Numbered from the stretch's first letter, positions 36,657 to 44,899 are shown. The stretch: DNA of 46,216 bases from Promethearchaeota archaeon (GCA_019058015.1 JAHLWH010000174.1:1-46216), one strand, 5' to 3'. Made by a program: numbers and translations. Notes: generated from the letters alone by a model not told the origin.

Positions 36657-36881
36657 ATGGCACAAATAACTTCGATAATTTTAATAATAATTGCATCTTT
36701 GGTAATTGGATATATATTTTTCTTTATCAAAAATGTTATATCATTTTATATAAATTCAAATTACAACTCCTTGATTTTTTACAGAGAGTTTTTTTTTCTT
36801 TATATAAATCATTTTTATTTTATTTTTATAGATAAGAGATATCAAATATTGTATTATGAAAGAAACAATAAGAAATATTAA
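36657..36881 (+). CDS. Possible small membrane protein
   Basis: The 74-codon frame begins with a convincing membrane helix (residues 5-27) and its ATG sits at leaderless distance from a TATA box. However, the second half is dominated by Phe, Tyr and Ile from AT-rich codons and overlaps the next gene by 26 bases. It may be real, or only the leader of the helicase operon. Confidence 0.3.
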   Translation: MAQITSIILIIIASLVIGYIFFFIKNVISFYINSNYNSLIFYREFFFLYINHFYFIFIDKRYQILYYERNNKKY

Positions 36882-37230
36882 AAATATATCAGCATATACA
36901 GCAAACACTCAATTAAATACTTTAAATTTCATCGTAGAATCCATAAAAGATATTATTTTTGACACTCAATATTTAGCAATATTAAAAGAGACAATTTTAA
37001 AATTAATTGATGGGCAAATTGAACAAAAGGACTTAAAAAAATTGATAATTGAGCATGGAGTTAGTTCGGTGGAAGATATTAAAAAATTGATTGAATTATA
37101 TACTGAAATAGAGATTAAAAGAATTATTAAAAGGGTTGAAGCACAAAAAGATAAAATTAAAAAATATAATCAATTGCTTTCAAAAATTGCTCCTAGAGTA
37201 GAAAAAATTTATAACAAATTGAGTTTATAA
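36856..37230 (+). CDS. Helical protein directly upstream of the Hef-type helicase
   Basis: The 124-residue, all-helical, Lys/Ile-rich protein has LIIEHGVSSVEDIKKLIELY (about 66-86) and a coiled-coil-like C-terminus (IIKRVEAQKDKIKKYNQLL). No family is recognised. Its stop is seven bases before the GTG of the helicase gene, so the two form an operon and it may be a helicase partner. Confidence 0.6.
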   Translation: MKETIRNIKNISAYTANTQLNTLNFIVESIKDIIFDTQYLAILKETILKLIDGQIEQKDLKKLIIEHGVSSVEDIKKLIELYTEIEIKRIIKRVEAQKDKIKKYNQLLSKIAPRVEKIYNKLSL

Positions 37231-37237
37231 AGAGTGA

Positions 37238-39295
37238 GTGAAAATTAGCAATTCAAGGACTTTAAAAAATGAAGAGAATAATCTATTTAAATTCAATTTT
37301 CTTAAAAACGAGAAAATTGATCATAGAGAGTATCAAATAAATATTGCTAAGAAATGTTTTGGTAATAATTCCTTAGTTGTGATTCCAACTGGATTAGGGA
37401 AAACGATAATATCTATAATTGTTGCAGCTCATACTCTTGAGAATTCTCCACCACATTGTAAAGTGATAATTTTAGCACCAACACGTCCTTTGATTAACCA
37501 ACATCGTGAAAACTTCTTAAAATTCATGAATATTCCCAGTGAAAAATTCAGTATTTTAACTGGACAGATTGAACCAAATAAAAGAACATATGAATTTATG
37601 AATAATCAGGTCTTATTTTATACTCCTCAAACATTAAGGAATGACATCTTAAATAACAGATATTCTTTAATGAATGTTTGTTTAGTTATATTCGATGAGG
37701 CCCATAGAGCCCAAGGAGATTATGCTTATTGTCAAATTGCCGATGAATATATTGAGCATAATAATGATGGAATTATACTTGGTCTTACTGCCTCTCCTGG
37801 ATCAAATAAAGAAAAGATTTCTATTTTATGTAAGAATTTACACATTCCCTTAAACAACATTTATCTAAGAACACGTAAAGATAATGATGTAAAAGATTAC
37901 ATCCAGCCAATGAAAATTTGGAAAGTTGGTGTTGATATGACAGATTTAATGAGATTAGTTCATTCAGCTTTAAAAAATATGATTCAAGAAAGATTAAATT
38001 ATCTAAATTCTCTTGGATTTCTCGATTCTAATAAGGGACAATTGGAAAATATCTATAAGAAAGATTTAATAAGATTAAATAGAGAACTTTTAGAAATAAT
38101 TAATGGAGATAGAAGTAAAACAGGTGTTTATAAAGCATTATCGATTAATGCACAAATACTTAGGCTGTTTCATATGTTAAGCTTAGTTGAAAGTCAAGGA
38201 CTTGATTCATTATTATCTTATTTAAAATCTATGAAAAATCAATCTTCAAAAAAAAATGCCTCTAAAGCGTTAATTAGTTTAGCGAATGATTATGAAATCA
38301 ATAAAATCTTCAATGAACTTCAACAATATAATGAAATAGATGAACTACTATTAATCCATCCAAAATTTAATATTTGTAAACAAATAATCCTAAAGGAGCT
38401 GAAGGTAAATCCTGATACAAGAATTATAATATTTTCAAAACTAAGAGATTCAGTAGCAACTATCACTTCTAAATTAAAAAAAAATAGTTTAATAAGACCA
38501 AAAAGATTTGTGGGACAAGCAACTAAATCAAGTCAAGATAAAGGACTTTCTCAGAAAAAACAGATAGAAATTCTTAATGATTTTAAAGAAGGGAAATATA
38601 ATGTTTTAATTTCTACAAATGTCGCAGAAGAGGGGCTTGATATTGCAGAATGTGATCTTGTTATATTTTATGATGTTGTTGCTTCAGAAATTAGACTTAT
38701 ACAGCGTAAAGGGCGAACAGCTAGAATTCGTGAGGGTAAAGTAGTTATCCTTTATTGTAGAGGAACTTCAGATGAGATATATTTACATATTTCTTTAAAT
38801 AGACTTAAAAAAATGCATGAATTATTAAAAACCCCGAAAAAAATCCCTGAAATTATTAAACCAAAAAAAAAAAATGATAATTTAGATAAGTATCTTTCTC
38901 CTATTGTAAAATTAAGTAAAAATATTCCTTTATTTTTTGGAATTCGACAATTTCTGAGAAATTCCGGCATTATGTTTCAGATATCTTCCTGCCAATATCA
39001 CATTCATATTGGAAAAAAATTAGGGATTCATATTTTTCCAGCAAGAAAGATTACTAAATTGAACAGTGAAGGTCTTCTTAAAGACTGGATTCATGAATTT
39101 CAAAGCAAGTTCGATCTAGCTGTGATAATTGCAGAATTTCTTGATTTCGAATCGATGTTTGAAGAAGACCTAAATCTCGTAAGACATAAGATTTCTAGAA
39201 TTGGAGATGGTTATGAAATCCCAGTAATTTTTATCGGTAAACAAGAAGAACTTCAAAAGATTTTAAAAGGTTTTTTCGATAAGATTCTAAAATAA
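37238..39295 (+). CDS. hef: Hef/FANCM/Mph1-type superfamily 2 helicase, nuclease part degenerate
   Basis: The 685-residue protein has motif I PTGLGKT (50-56), motif Ia APTRPL, motif II DEAHRAQGDYAY (from 153), motif III LTASPG, and motif VI QRKGRTAR (489-496) near the end of the second RecA domain. A long helical insert (about 230-370) matches the thumb-like domain of Hef/FANCM. Archaeal Hef normally ends in an XPF-type nuclease with an ERK-x3-D site and a helix-hairpin-helix pair. Here the C-terminal 140 residues keep a possible nuclease-like core (FDLAVIIAEFLDF) but no ERK-x3-D and no hairpin. The enzyme likely remodels stalled forks and branched DNA without cutting. GTG 37238 is the start. 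Confidence 0.85.
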   Translation: MKISNSRTLKNEENNLFKFNFLKNEKIDHREYQINIAKKCFGNNSLVVIPTGLGKTIISIIVAAHTLENSPPHCKVIILAPTRPLINQHRENFLKFMNIPSEKFSILTGQIEPNKRTYEFMNNQVLFYTPQTLRNDILNNRYSLMNVCLVIFDEAHRAQGDYAYCQIADEYIEHNNDGIILGLTASPGSNKEKISILCKNLHIPLNNIYLRTRKDNDVKDYIQPMKIWKVGVDMTDLMRLVHSALKNMIQERLNYLNSLGFLDSNKGQLENIYKKDLIRLNRELLEIINGDRSKTGVYKALSINAQILRLFHMLSLVESQGLDSLLSYLKSMKNQSSKKNASKALISLANDYEINKIFNELQQYNEIDELLLIHPKFNICKQIILKELKVNPDTRIIIFSKLRDSVATITSKLKKNSLIRPKRFVGQATKSSQDKGLSQKKQIEILNDFKEGKYNVLISTNVAEEGLDIAECDLVIFYDVVASEIRLIQRKGRTARIREGKVVILYCRGTSDEIYLHISLNRLKKMHELLKTPKKIPEIIKPKKKNDNLDKYLSPIVKLSKNIPLFFGIRQFLRNSGIMFQISSCQYHIHIGKKLGIHIFPARKITKLNSEGLLKDWIHEFQSKFDLAVIIAEFLDFESMFEEDLNLVRHKISRIGDGYEIPVIFIGKQEELQKILKGFFDKILK

Positions 39296-39317
39296 AAATA
39301 AAAATTTGAGTCTAAAG

Positions 39318-40343
39318 ATGAAGAGACTAAATATTAATATCAATAGAATAATACAACTAAAAAAAAATGGAAAAACTAATGATGAAATTGCTCAAGAATT
39401 TAAATGCACTCTAACTTCAATTAGAAATTATCTCAAAAAATTTATGTTGGATTATAATAAATATAAATATTTCAGGAGATCTCGACAAGAGATCAATGAA
39501 ATGATAAAAATGAAAAAAAAAGGAAAATCAAACAAAGAGATTGCTCAAAAACTTGAACGTTCTATCCCAACAGTTGGGAGATATCTTCAAAAGTTTATAT
39601 CTGATTATAATAAATATACAAACAATAGAATTCTACAAAAAGAGATTACTAAAATGATTGTACTGTAAAGAGAAAGATTATCATACAAAAAAATTGGCAA
39701 AGAATTAAATTATGCTGAAAGCATGGTTGGAAAATATATTAAAAAATTCATGTCAGATTAGAAAGAGTTTCTTAATTGTAAATTTACGAAAAAAGAGATC
39801 GAAAAAATGATTGTTTTAAAACAAAAGGGAATGGCTAATTGGGAAATCGCTGAAAAAATGAAATGTGATAAGATTACAGTTGGAAGATATCTTAGTAAAT
39901 TTATGCCTGATAATAATTTTTTCCCTCATATTTTAAATGAAGAAGAATATTTACATAGAAAGAAGGTTAAAGAAAGAAAAATCAAGAAATATAAACAATC
40001 ACTAGAAAAAATTGAAAAATTGAGGGAATGTTTTAAAGATAGGGTAATTACAAGCCAAGAATTATGGATAATAAATTACCTTCTTCCAGCACAAAAAAAG
40101 CTTAAATAATTTTTAAATATTTCGGAAATTGCAGAAAATAAGGAAGAGATCCTAAAATGTTTAAAAATAATTACCCATATTTTGCTTAAAATTAACAAAA
40201 ATCGCTCATCTGATTTGATTTTGGGTAGTTCTATATATTTAAATCCATCTTTTAATTTAAAAAATGTCTTGGATCTCTTAAATATTTCAATTACTCCTAT
40301 TAATAAATTATTAAAGACAACTGGATTAAGAAAATTTCAATAG
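39318..40343 (+). pseudogene. Multi-HTH protein gene broken by three in-frame stops
   Basis: One reading frame runs from ATG 39318 to TAG 40341, interrupted by TAA 39666, TAG 39759 and TAA 40107. It encodes four helix-turn-helix repeats of about 45 residues (for example EINEMIKMKKKGKSNKEIAQ, then TVGRYLQKF, then SDYNKY). Repeat three is intact across its two stops: the first stands where repeat four has Lys (MIVLK), the second where other repeats have Tyr (DYNKY). Each is explained by a single base change. After the third stop the frame continues with a helical segment (RSSDLILGSSIYLNPSF) reminiscent of a TFB cyclin repeat. It was probably a DNA-binding protein, recently inactivated. Confidence 0.75.
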
Positions 40344-40831
40344 ATAAGAGATTTGAATAGAATTGGAATATGTTGTATTTTCATGTTCAAAAATTTAAGA
40401 AGTGTGGTTTGTTCTATCTTAATGGGAGCCAAATTTCTTCTGAATTTGTAAATTCGCATAATAAATTCAAAGAAATGGTTCTTCTTAAATGTTTTTTCTC
40501 TGCTCAACCTCTCTCCAGTGGAGATCGACCCTCATTCTGAAAGATCACTTAAAATCTTTTCTACATTAAGAAGTTAGGTTATAAATTCCGATCAATTCCA
40601 CCAGAAATCACTGGATTTCGTACCCAATCCGATTTTTTTCTTTATAAAGTTTTAATTTAAAAGTCTCTCAAAAAAAAAATTTAAAACTATGGGTTGAATA
40701 AAAAGATGAACGGAAAAAAATCAATGGATGATATAGCAATATGGAAGGTAATCGTTGATATTACTCAAATACCAGCCAAGCCACAAAAGGAAGATTCTTG
40801 GTTGTTTTAAAACCTAATTATAATTATCCTA
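40342..40831 (+). other. Decayed coding region between the HTH pseudogene and the Hef-tail fragment
   Basis: No intact gene is present. Short open stretches with protein-like composition occur in different frames, for example one reading FYLNGSQISSEFVNSHNKF (about 40415-40475), one reading GYKFRSIPPEITGFRTQSDF (about 40580-40640), and one from ATG 40706 reading MDDIAIWKVIVDITQIPAKP. The last is in frame with the Hef-tail fragment that follows, separated by a single TAA. The base composition is less AT-rich than true intergenic DNA here, so this is most likely eroding gene sequence. Confidence 0.5.
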
Positions 40832-41050
40832 TTGGATTATTGTTATATTGAAAAATTTAAGAAAAACTTTAAAATCATTGTAATTATAGCCCAATTTCTT
40901 GATTTTACCGAGATTTTTAAAAATGAGAAAAAGTATGTCAAAAGAAACTTATTAAAAATTTCTCAAAAATATGAAATTCAAATTATTCCCATTGATAATA
41001 AAGATGAATTATTTCTATTATTGAGAGGATTTTTCAAAAAAAGAATTTAG
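40832..41050 (+). pseudogene. Detached copy of the Hef C-terminus
   Basis: The 72-codon frame aligns with the last residues of the helicase at 37238. FKIIVIIAQFLDFTEIF matches FDLAVIIAEFLDFESMF, then YEIQIIPIDNKDELFLLLRGFF matches YEIPVIFIGKQEELQKILKGFF at equal spacing. No helicase motifs precede it. It is the tail of a duplicated or second Hef-like gene whose front has decayed or been replaced. The nominal start is a TTG without a ribosome binding site. Confidence 0.6.
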
Positions 41051-41052
41051 AA

Positions 41053-41598
41053 ATGATTGAAAAAAATACCCAAATAAGAAAGTATATTGTATTTCCTTGT
41101 AAGAAATGCTGTCAATATACTTACGCTAGAGTGAATCAAAAAGGAAAAAAATGCCCACGTTGTGGAAAAAATCACAAAATTTCAGAAATCTCTGGAGAAA
41201 TTGTCAATAATTTGAAAGAAGCAAATTTATTAGTAAGAAAAAAACAAGATGGATTTGCTATAAAAAATGGATTTAAAAATCTTGATTTATCATCTTTAAC
41301 ATCTGGTTTTACCATACCAGGATCTGATAAATCTACATTCAATTTCCAGCAATTCAGAAAAATGAATAAAGAAAATAATAAAAATTTATACAATAAATTT
41401 ATATTTGGGCTGAAACAATTAAAATCCAATTTTTCTACTTTTTCTACAATTCCAGAAAATATTTTTACTTTATTTTTTATAAATAATGGTTTTAAGAGTT
41501 CAGAAATAAAACAATTAATAAAATTGGCCTTAAGAGACAAAAAAATCGATCAATATTTAAAAAATAATAATGTTAAATATTACCAAATAATTGTTTAA
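41053..41598 (+). CDS. Zinc-ribbon protein (DUF1922-like N-terminus)
   Basis: In this 181-residue protein the N-terminal zinc ribbon has C16-x2-C19 and C34-x2-C37, the second in KKCPRCGK. The connecting YTYARVNQKGK resembles the DUF1922 family, in which a rubredoxin-like ribbon is followed by a helical EA...VR segment (here LKEANLLVRKKQDG). Residues 80-181 are Asn/Phe-rich with a helical C-terminus (FKSSEIKQLIKLALRDKKI) of winged-helix character. A role in DNA or RNA binding is inferred. It begins two bases after the Hef-tail fragment ends, so it was probably transcribed with the helicase. Confidence 0.65.
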   Translation: MIEKNTQIRKYIVFPCKKCCQYTYARVNQKGKKCPRCGKNHKISEISGEIVNNLKEANLLVRKKQDGFAIKNGFKNLDLSSLTSGFTIPGSDKSTFNFQQFRKMNKENNKNLYNKFIFGLKQLKSNFSTFSTIPENIFTLFFINNGFKSSEIKQLIKLALRDKKIDQYLKNNNVKYYQIIV

Positions 41599-41628
41599 AC
41601 TTTCCTTTAGAGTATATGATTTTTTTAA

Positions 41629-42162
41629 CTAAAGCAAATTTGCATTTTCCATCATTACACGAGTTAAAGCAATGAAGACCGATTCAACATTTTCGCCAGA
41701 TTTAGAAGAACATTCAGTGTATCCAATAAAATCACGAGATTTTGCCGTTTCTATTGCTTCTTCTCTATTCACAGTTCTTTTTAGAGAAAGATCTGCCTTC
41801 CCTCCGACCATTAAGATTGGAATTTTGTTATAATCTTCCTTTAAACCTTGACTTATTACTTCAAGCCATTGATTTAAATTTTTAAAACTGGAATATCTTG
41901 TTATATCATACATGAAAATGCCTCCAGAAGCCCCAATTATATAACCAGGTAAAAGAAATCTGAATCTTGACTCTCCTGCAAAATCCCAGATTTGTAAAGA
42001 GATTTTTTTCCCGCCAAGATTTATATTTTTTAAGTGAAAATCAAGACCTATTGTCATTAATGAATCACTTTTAAAAATACCAGTTACATAACGATAAGTT
42101 AATGCAGTCTTTCCTACTCCACCCTCCCCACAAATAAAAATCTTAAAAACTGCATCTCGAAT
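41629..42162 (-). CDS. Small GTPase, Rab/Ras-like, without a canonical start codon
   Basis: The open frame runs from 42180 down to the stop at 41629. It contains P-loop GEGGVGKT, G3 DFAGE, a G4-like GGKAD and G5 CSSKSG. If ATT 42162 is counted as residue 1, these fall at 12-19, 60-64, about 123-127 and about 152-157. The only ATG (42057) lies after the P-loop, and no GTG or TTG precedes it in frame. Translation must start at a rare codon such as ATT, or the gene is dead. Glu64 replaces the catalytic Gln of switch II, and Gly replaces the usual Asn of NKxD, both of which would slow GTP hydrolysis or weaken guanine binding. No lipidation Cys is present at the C-terminus. Confidence 0.7.
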   Translation of the reverse strand: MRDAVFKIFICGEGGVGKTALTYRYVTGIFKSDSLMTIGLDFHLKNINLGGKKISLQIWDFAGESRFRFLLPGYIIGASGGIFMYDITRYSSFKNLNQWLEVISQGLKEDYNKIPILMVGGKADLSLKRTVNREEAIETAKSRDFIGYTECSSKSGENVESVFIALTRVMMENANLL

Positions 42163-42429
42163 TTTGGTTACACCTTGGTTTTATCAAAAGTTTTTTTTTC
42201 CTTTAATTGAAATTAATAATTTATGTATTTAATTTTATAGATATCAAAATTATAAAGTATAGATATTGTCATTCACGATTAATAATCCAAATATTCAATT
42301 ATTTTTTAATTTTATTTTATTTTAAAGGATTAATAAACCCCATTTAAGTTACTCATTCACAATAAATTTTTTATTCAAAATGTTAATCAATTTTATCGAT
42401 ATTAGAATTACACAAATTAAATATATATA

Positions 42430-43521
42430 TTAGATAAAAGAAAATAGTTTCCTCTGCGTGAAAGTTATTAATTTCTTCTTTTTAAAATAAATAATGCTTT
42501 TTTCGTAATTATTAGTAAATTTAATTATATTATTTTTAATTCTTTTTGAATTTAATGTATGATCCTCACACAGAAATTCCATAATTTTCTCTATTTGGGG
42601 ATAATTCCAGTTAAAATTAGAATATTTGCTAATTACTTCGGGAAATAGAAATATTTTTCTAATCTCTGCGATTTTTTTTTCATTTAACCTTGAGAAATCA
42701 AATTTAGACGCGCAATTTTTGATAACTGATTCAATATGGCCAAATTTTTTAATAAACCGTAATGCTAATTTGGGACCTATTCCCATAATTCCTTTATTAT
42801 AATCTGTTCCAATAAGCATTGCGATATCGACTAATTGAAATATATCAATGCCCCATTTTTTTAAATTCTCGTTTAATTTAATGATGGATGGTTTTACTTT
42901 TGCATATTGCCAACTATTATTTATTTTCCTTACTCTCGATTTTGATAAATTTCTAACTTGTCTCAAACTTCCGAAGACTAAACAATCAAAATCCTGACTA
43001 ATTGTAAAATCTACAACTTTATCTTTGACCAAACAAGCACATTGTGACTCCGCTGATGCAGGAGATTCCACGTAAGGAATTCCCAAATATGATAACATCT
43101 TTTTTGATTCTTGAATTGTATTAATCCACAAAAATTCTTTACCAGTAGCGATTTGTTGAGCAAGTTGGTAATTATGATTTTCTATTGATTCTTTGTATTT
43201 TTGTTTAATATATTGGAAATCATGTAATTTATCTTTGGTTATCAATCGTTTATATGGATGTACACAACCATCAAAGCAAAAAATTGGGAGTATTTTTTTA
43301 AAATAATAAAAATTTATTCGATTTAACAGTCCATAAAGATGAGAAATAATCCTTCTTGTCCGATCTATCATATATTTTGAGTTGAAATAACTGGATTTTT
43401 TATAAGAATAATTTAATAAAGACATGACTACATTAGGTCCATCTACTGCAACTATACTGCCTTCCAAATCCTTTAATTCAATTTGATGAATAGTCAGAAT
43501 ATCTTTAATTTTTACTCCCAT
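42430..43521 (-). CDS. fen: Flap endonuclease FEN1 (XPG family) with one active-site change
   Basis: This 363-residue structure-specific nuclease trims 5' flaps during Okazaki-fragment processing and base-excision repair. The N-domain has VAVDGPN (Asp27) and CFDG (Asp84). The I-domain has SPASAESQC (Glu158), SQDFDCLVFG (Asp177, Asp179) and IGTDYNKGIMGIGPKLALR (Asp240 plus the helix-hairpin-helix). The acid equivalent to human Glu158 is Ser156; the other six metal ligands are present. The C-terminus TQRKLFSFI is a PCNA-binding PIP box. Start ATG 43521 gives MGVKIKD in place of the typical MGV-x-[LF]-x-x-[LI] opening. It is divergent from the Roadblock operon. Confidence 0.9.
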   Translation of the reverse strand: MGVKIKDILTIHQIELKDLEGSIVAVDGPNVVMSLLNYSYKKSSYFNSKYMIDRTRRIISHLYGLLNRINFYYFKKILPIFCFDGCVHPYKRLITKDKLHDFQYIKQKYKESIENHNYQLAQQIATGKEFLWINTIQESKKMLSYLGIPYVESPASAESQCACLVKDKVVDFTISQDFDCLVFGSLRQVRNLSKSRVRKINNSWQYAKVKPSIIKLNENLKKWGIDIFQLVDIAMLIGTDYNKGIMGIGPKLALRFIKKFGHIESVIKNCASKFDFSRLNEKKIAEIRKIFLFPEVISKYSNFNWNYPQIEKIMEFLCEDHTLNSKRIKNNIIKFTNNYEKSIIYFKKKKLITFTQRKLFSFI

Positions 43522-43612
43522 TTCGATAAAATGTTATAAAATGGGAATTTAAAAACAAAAAAACACTAGATTAGAAAAATCTTTTAATTTCTTAGCATTT
43601 TAAAAATTTTTG

Positions 43613-43620
43613 TTTAAATA
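43613..43620 (+). promoter_or_regulatory. TATA box TTTAAATA for the Roadblock-MglA operon
   Basis: Flanked by TATACTCATTTT, it resembles the boxes at 25302 and 36628. Transcription should start about 25-30 bases before ATG 43673. Confidence 0.55.
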
Positions 43621-43672
43621 TACTCATTTTATTTTTTATCTGATTAATATTAAAAAAAATTGGAGATATAAA

Positions 43673-44218
43673 ATGCAAGCAATACCGAAATTATTATATA
43701 AAAATAAAATTTCAGAAATTTTGGGTGAAATTAGATTTAATTATGGGATTTTAACGCGACACGGTTACATTTATGGTTTAATAGCAGTGGATCAAGATGC
43801 AAAAATTATTGCAGTTGATGCTAGATTTGATAAAAAATTAAATTATTGGGATCTTGCATCGATTGGTGCAGCATTATATGGAGTTGCAAAACAAGGTCAA
43901 GATTTTTTCGAGGCAGAGGAACTTGAGCGCGGTGCTTTAATTTATAAAAACATGCAGTTATTTGTTAAGTCTATCGGTAATGTCTATATTGGGGATAAGG
44001 GTAAAAGAGATATTCTTATTGTCATTTTAGCAGATAATGAAGTAAATATCGGAATTATTATCTTACAAATGAGTAAATTTGCAAATAAGATAAAAGCATT
44101 GATTGAAAAAAGCGGAAATATTAAGAACACATTGAAAATGACAGAAAGCGAACTTAGAGAACACATAAAAGAATTAAAGAAGCAAATATTTTCGGATAAA
44201 ATCGGAATTATCTCATGA
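43673..44218 (+). CDS. Roadblock/LC7 (MglB-like) protein
   Basis: The 181-residue protein has the Roadblock fold: strand GYIYGLIAVDQDAKIIAVDA, helix WDLASIGAALYGVAKQGQDFF, then strands with LERGALIYKNMQLFVKSIG and KRDILIVILADNEVNIG, and a C-terminal helical tail with a Lys-rich coiled coil. Roadblock dimers act as GTPase-activating or scaffold proteins for MglA-, Rag- and Rab-type GTPases. ATG 43673 with GGAGAT seven bases upstream is preferred over a TTG at 43610. The next gene, 18 bases downstream, encodes an MglA-like GTPase, the classical partner. Confidence 0.85.
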   Translation: MQAIPKLLYKNKISEILGEIRFNYGILTRHGYIYGLIAVDQDAKIIAVDARFDKKLNYWDLASIGAALYGVAKQGQDFFEAEELERGALIYKNMQLFVKSIGNVYIGDKGKRDILIVILADNEVNIGIIILQMSKFANKIKALIEKSGNIKNTLKMTESELREHIKELKKQIFSDKIGIIS

Positions 44219-44220
44219 TT

Positions 44221-44227
44221 AGGAGGT
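44221..44227 (+). promoter_or_regulatory. Strong Shine-Dalgarno AGGAGGT for the MglA-like GTPase
   Basis: It ends nine bases before GTG 44237 and fixes that start. Confidence 0.7.
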
Positions 44228-44236
44228 CTATAGCCT

Positions 44237-44884
44237 GTGATTATCAAATCTGACAATGATTCTAGCAAATCAGAACTTCCAGATTTTAATAAAGATGAGT
44301 ATATAATTCAATTTAAAATTGTATATTGGGGTCCAGGTGAATCAGGAAAAACAACAAATTTTCTAAGATTAAAGGAAAAATTTAGTCTTTTGAAAATTTC
44401 TAATGGATATTCTATAGATACTACTGATGGCAGAACACTCTGGCAAGATTCGATATTTTTTACATTTAATTTACGAATTAAAGGAAAAAAATATAATATT
44501 ATTACTCAAATAACCACTTGTACCGGTCAAGAGCGTTTTTTACCAACTCGAGAATATGTTATCGATGGTGCTGATGGAGTTATTTTTGTTGGAGATTCCT
44601 GTCCGGATAAAATAGAGGAAAATAAACGAAGCTATCGGGAGCTAATAAGTTTTGTCAATAAAAATAATGTGCCTATTTTTATTCAATTAAATAAGCGCGA
44701 TTTACCAGATGCAATTTCTTTAAAAAAATTTAAAAAACATATTGGTCTTCCAAATTTAGATAAAAATGAAGATGGAACACCAATTGTTTATGAAACTGTA
44801 GCTTTAAAGGGTGAAAATGTTGTAAGGATTTTTGAAGATTTGGTTATGAAAATATTCATCAATTTTTTTATAAAGAATAATTGA
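44237..44884 (+). CDS. MglA-like small GTPase
   Basis: In this 215-residue GTPase, G1 is GPGESGKT (32-39). The G3 region reads TCTGQERF (94-101), where Thr replaces the usual Asp of DxxGQ, exactly as in the MglA family (TVPGQ). G4 is NKRD in QLNKRDLP (150-157), also an MglA hallmark. MglA sets cell polarity in Myxococcus and is controlled by the Roadblock GAP MglB. A Roadblock gene lies immediately upstream here, so the pair is likely a functional switch and regulator. The C-terminus has no prenylation motif. GTG start with AGGAGGT. Confidence 0.88.
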   Translation: MIIKSDNDSSKSELPDFNKDEYIIQFKIVYWGPGESGKTTNFLRLKEKFSLLKISNGYSIDTTDGRTLWQDSIFFTFNLRIKGKKYNIITQITTCTGQERFLPTREYVIDGADGVIFVGDSCPDKIEENKRSYRELISFVNKNNVPIFIQLNKRDLPDAISLKKFKKHIGLPNLDKNEDGTPIVYETVALKGENVVRIFEDLVMKIFINFFIKNN

Positions 44885-44899
44885 AGGTATATTGTTAAT

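Noticed and set aside
39318-40343. Stop-codon recoding (pyrrolysine at TAG or an altered code)
   Set aside because: Both TAA and TAG interrupt the frame, other genes in the window use both as normal stops, and no pyl genes are visible; decay is simpler, although readthrough is not excluded.
39318-40343. Insertion-sequence transposase, suggested by HTH repeats
   Set aside because: No DDE or HUH catalytic motifs and no terminal inverted repeats were found around it.
41172-41540. 122-codon minus-strand frame inside the zinc-ribbon gene
   Set aside because: The plus strand encodes two Cys-x2-Cys knuckles in a recognisable ribbon, so the antisense frame is a shadow.
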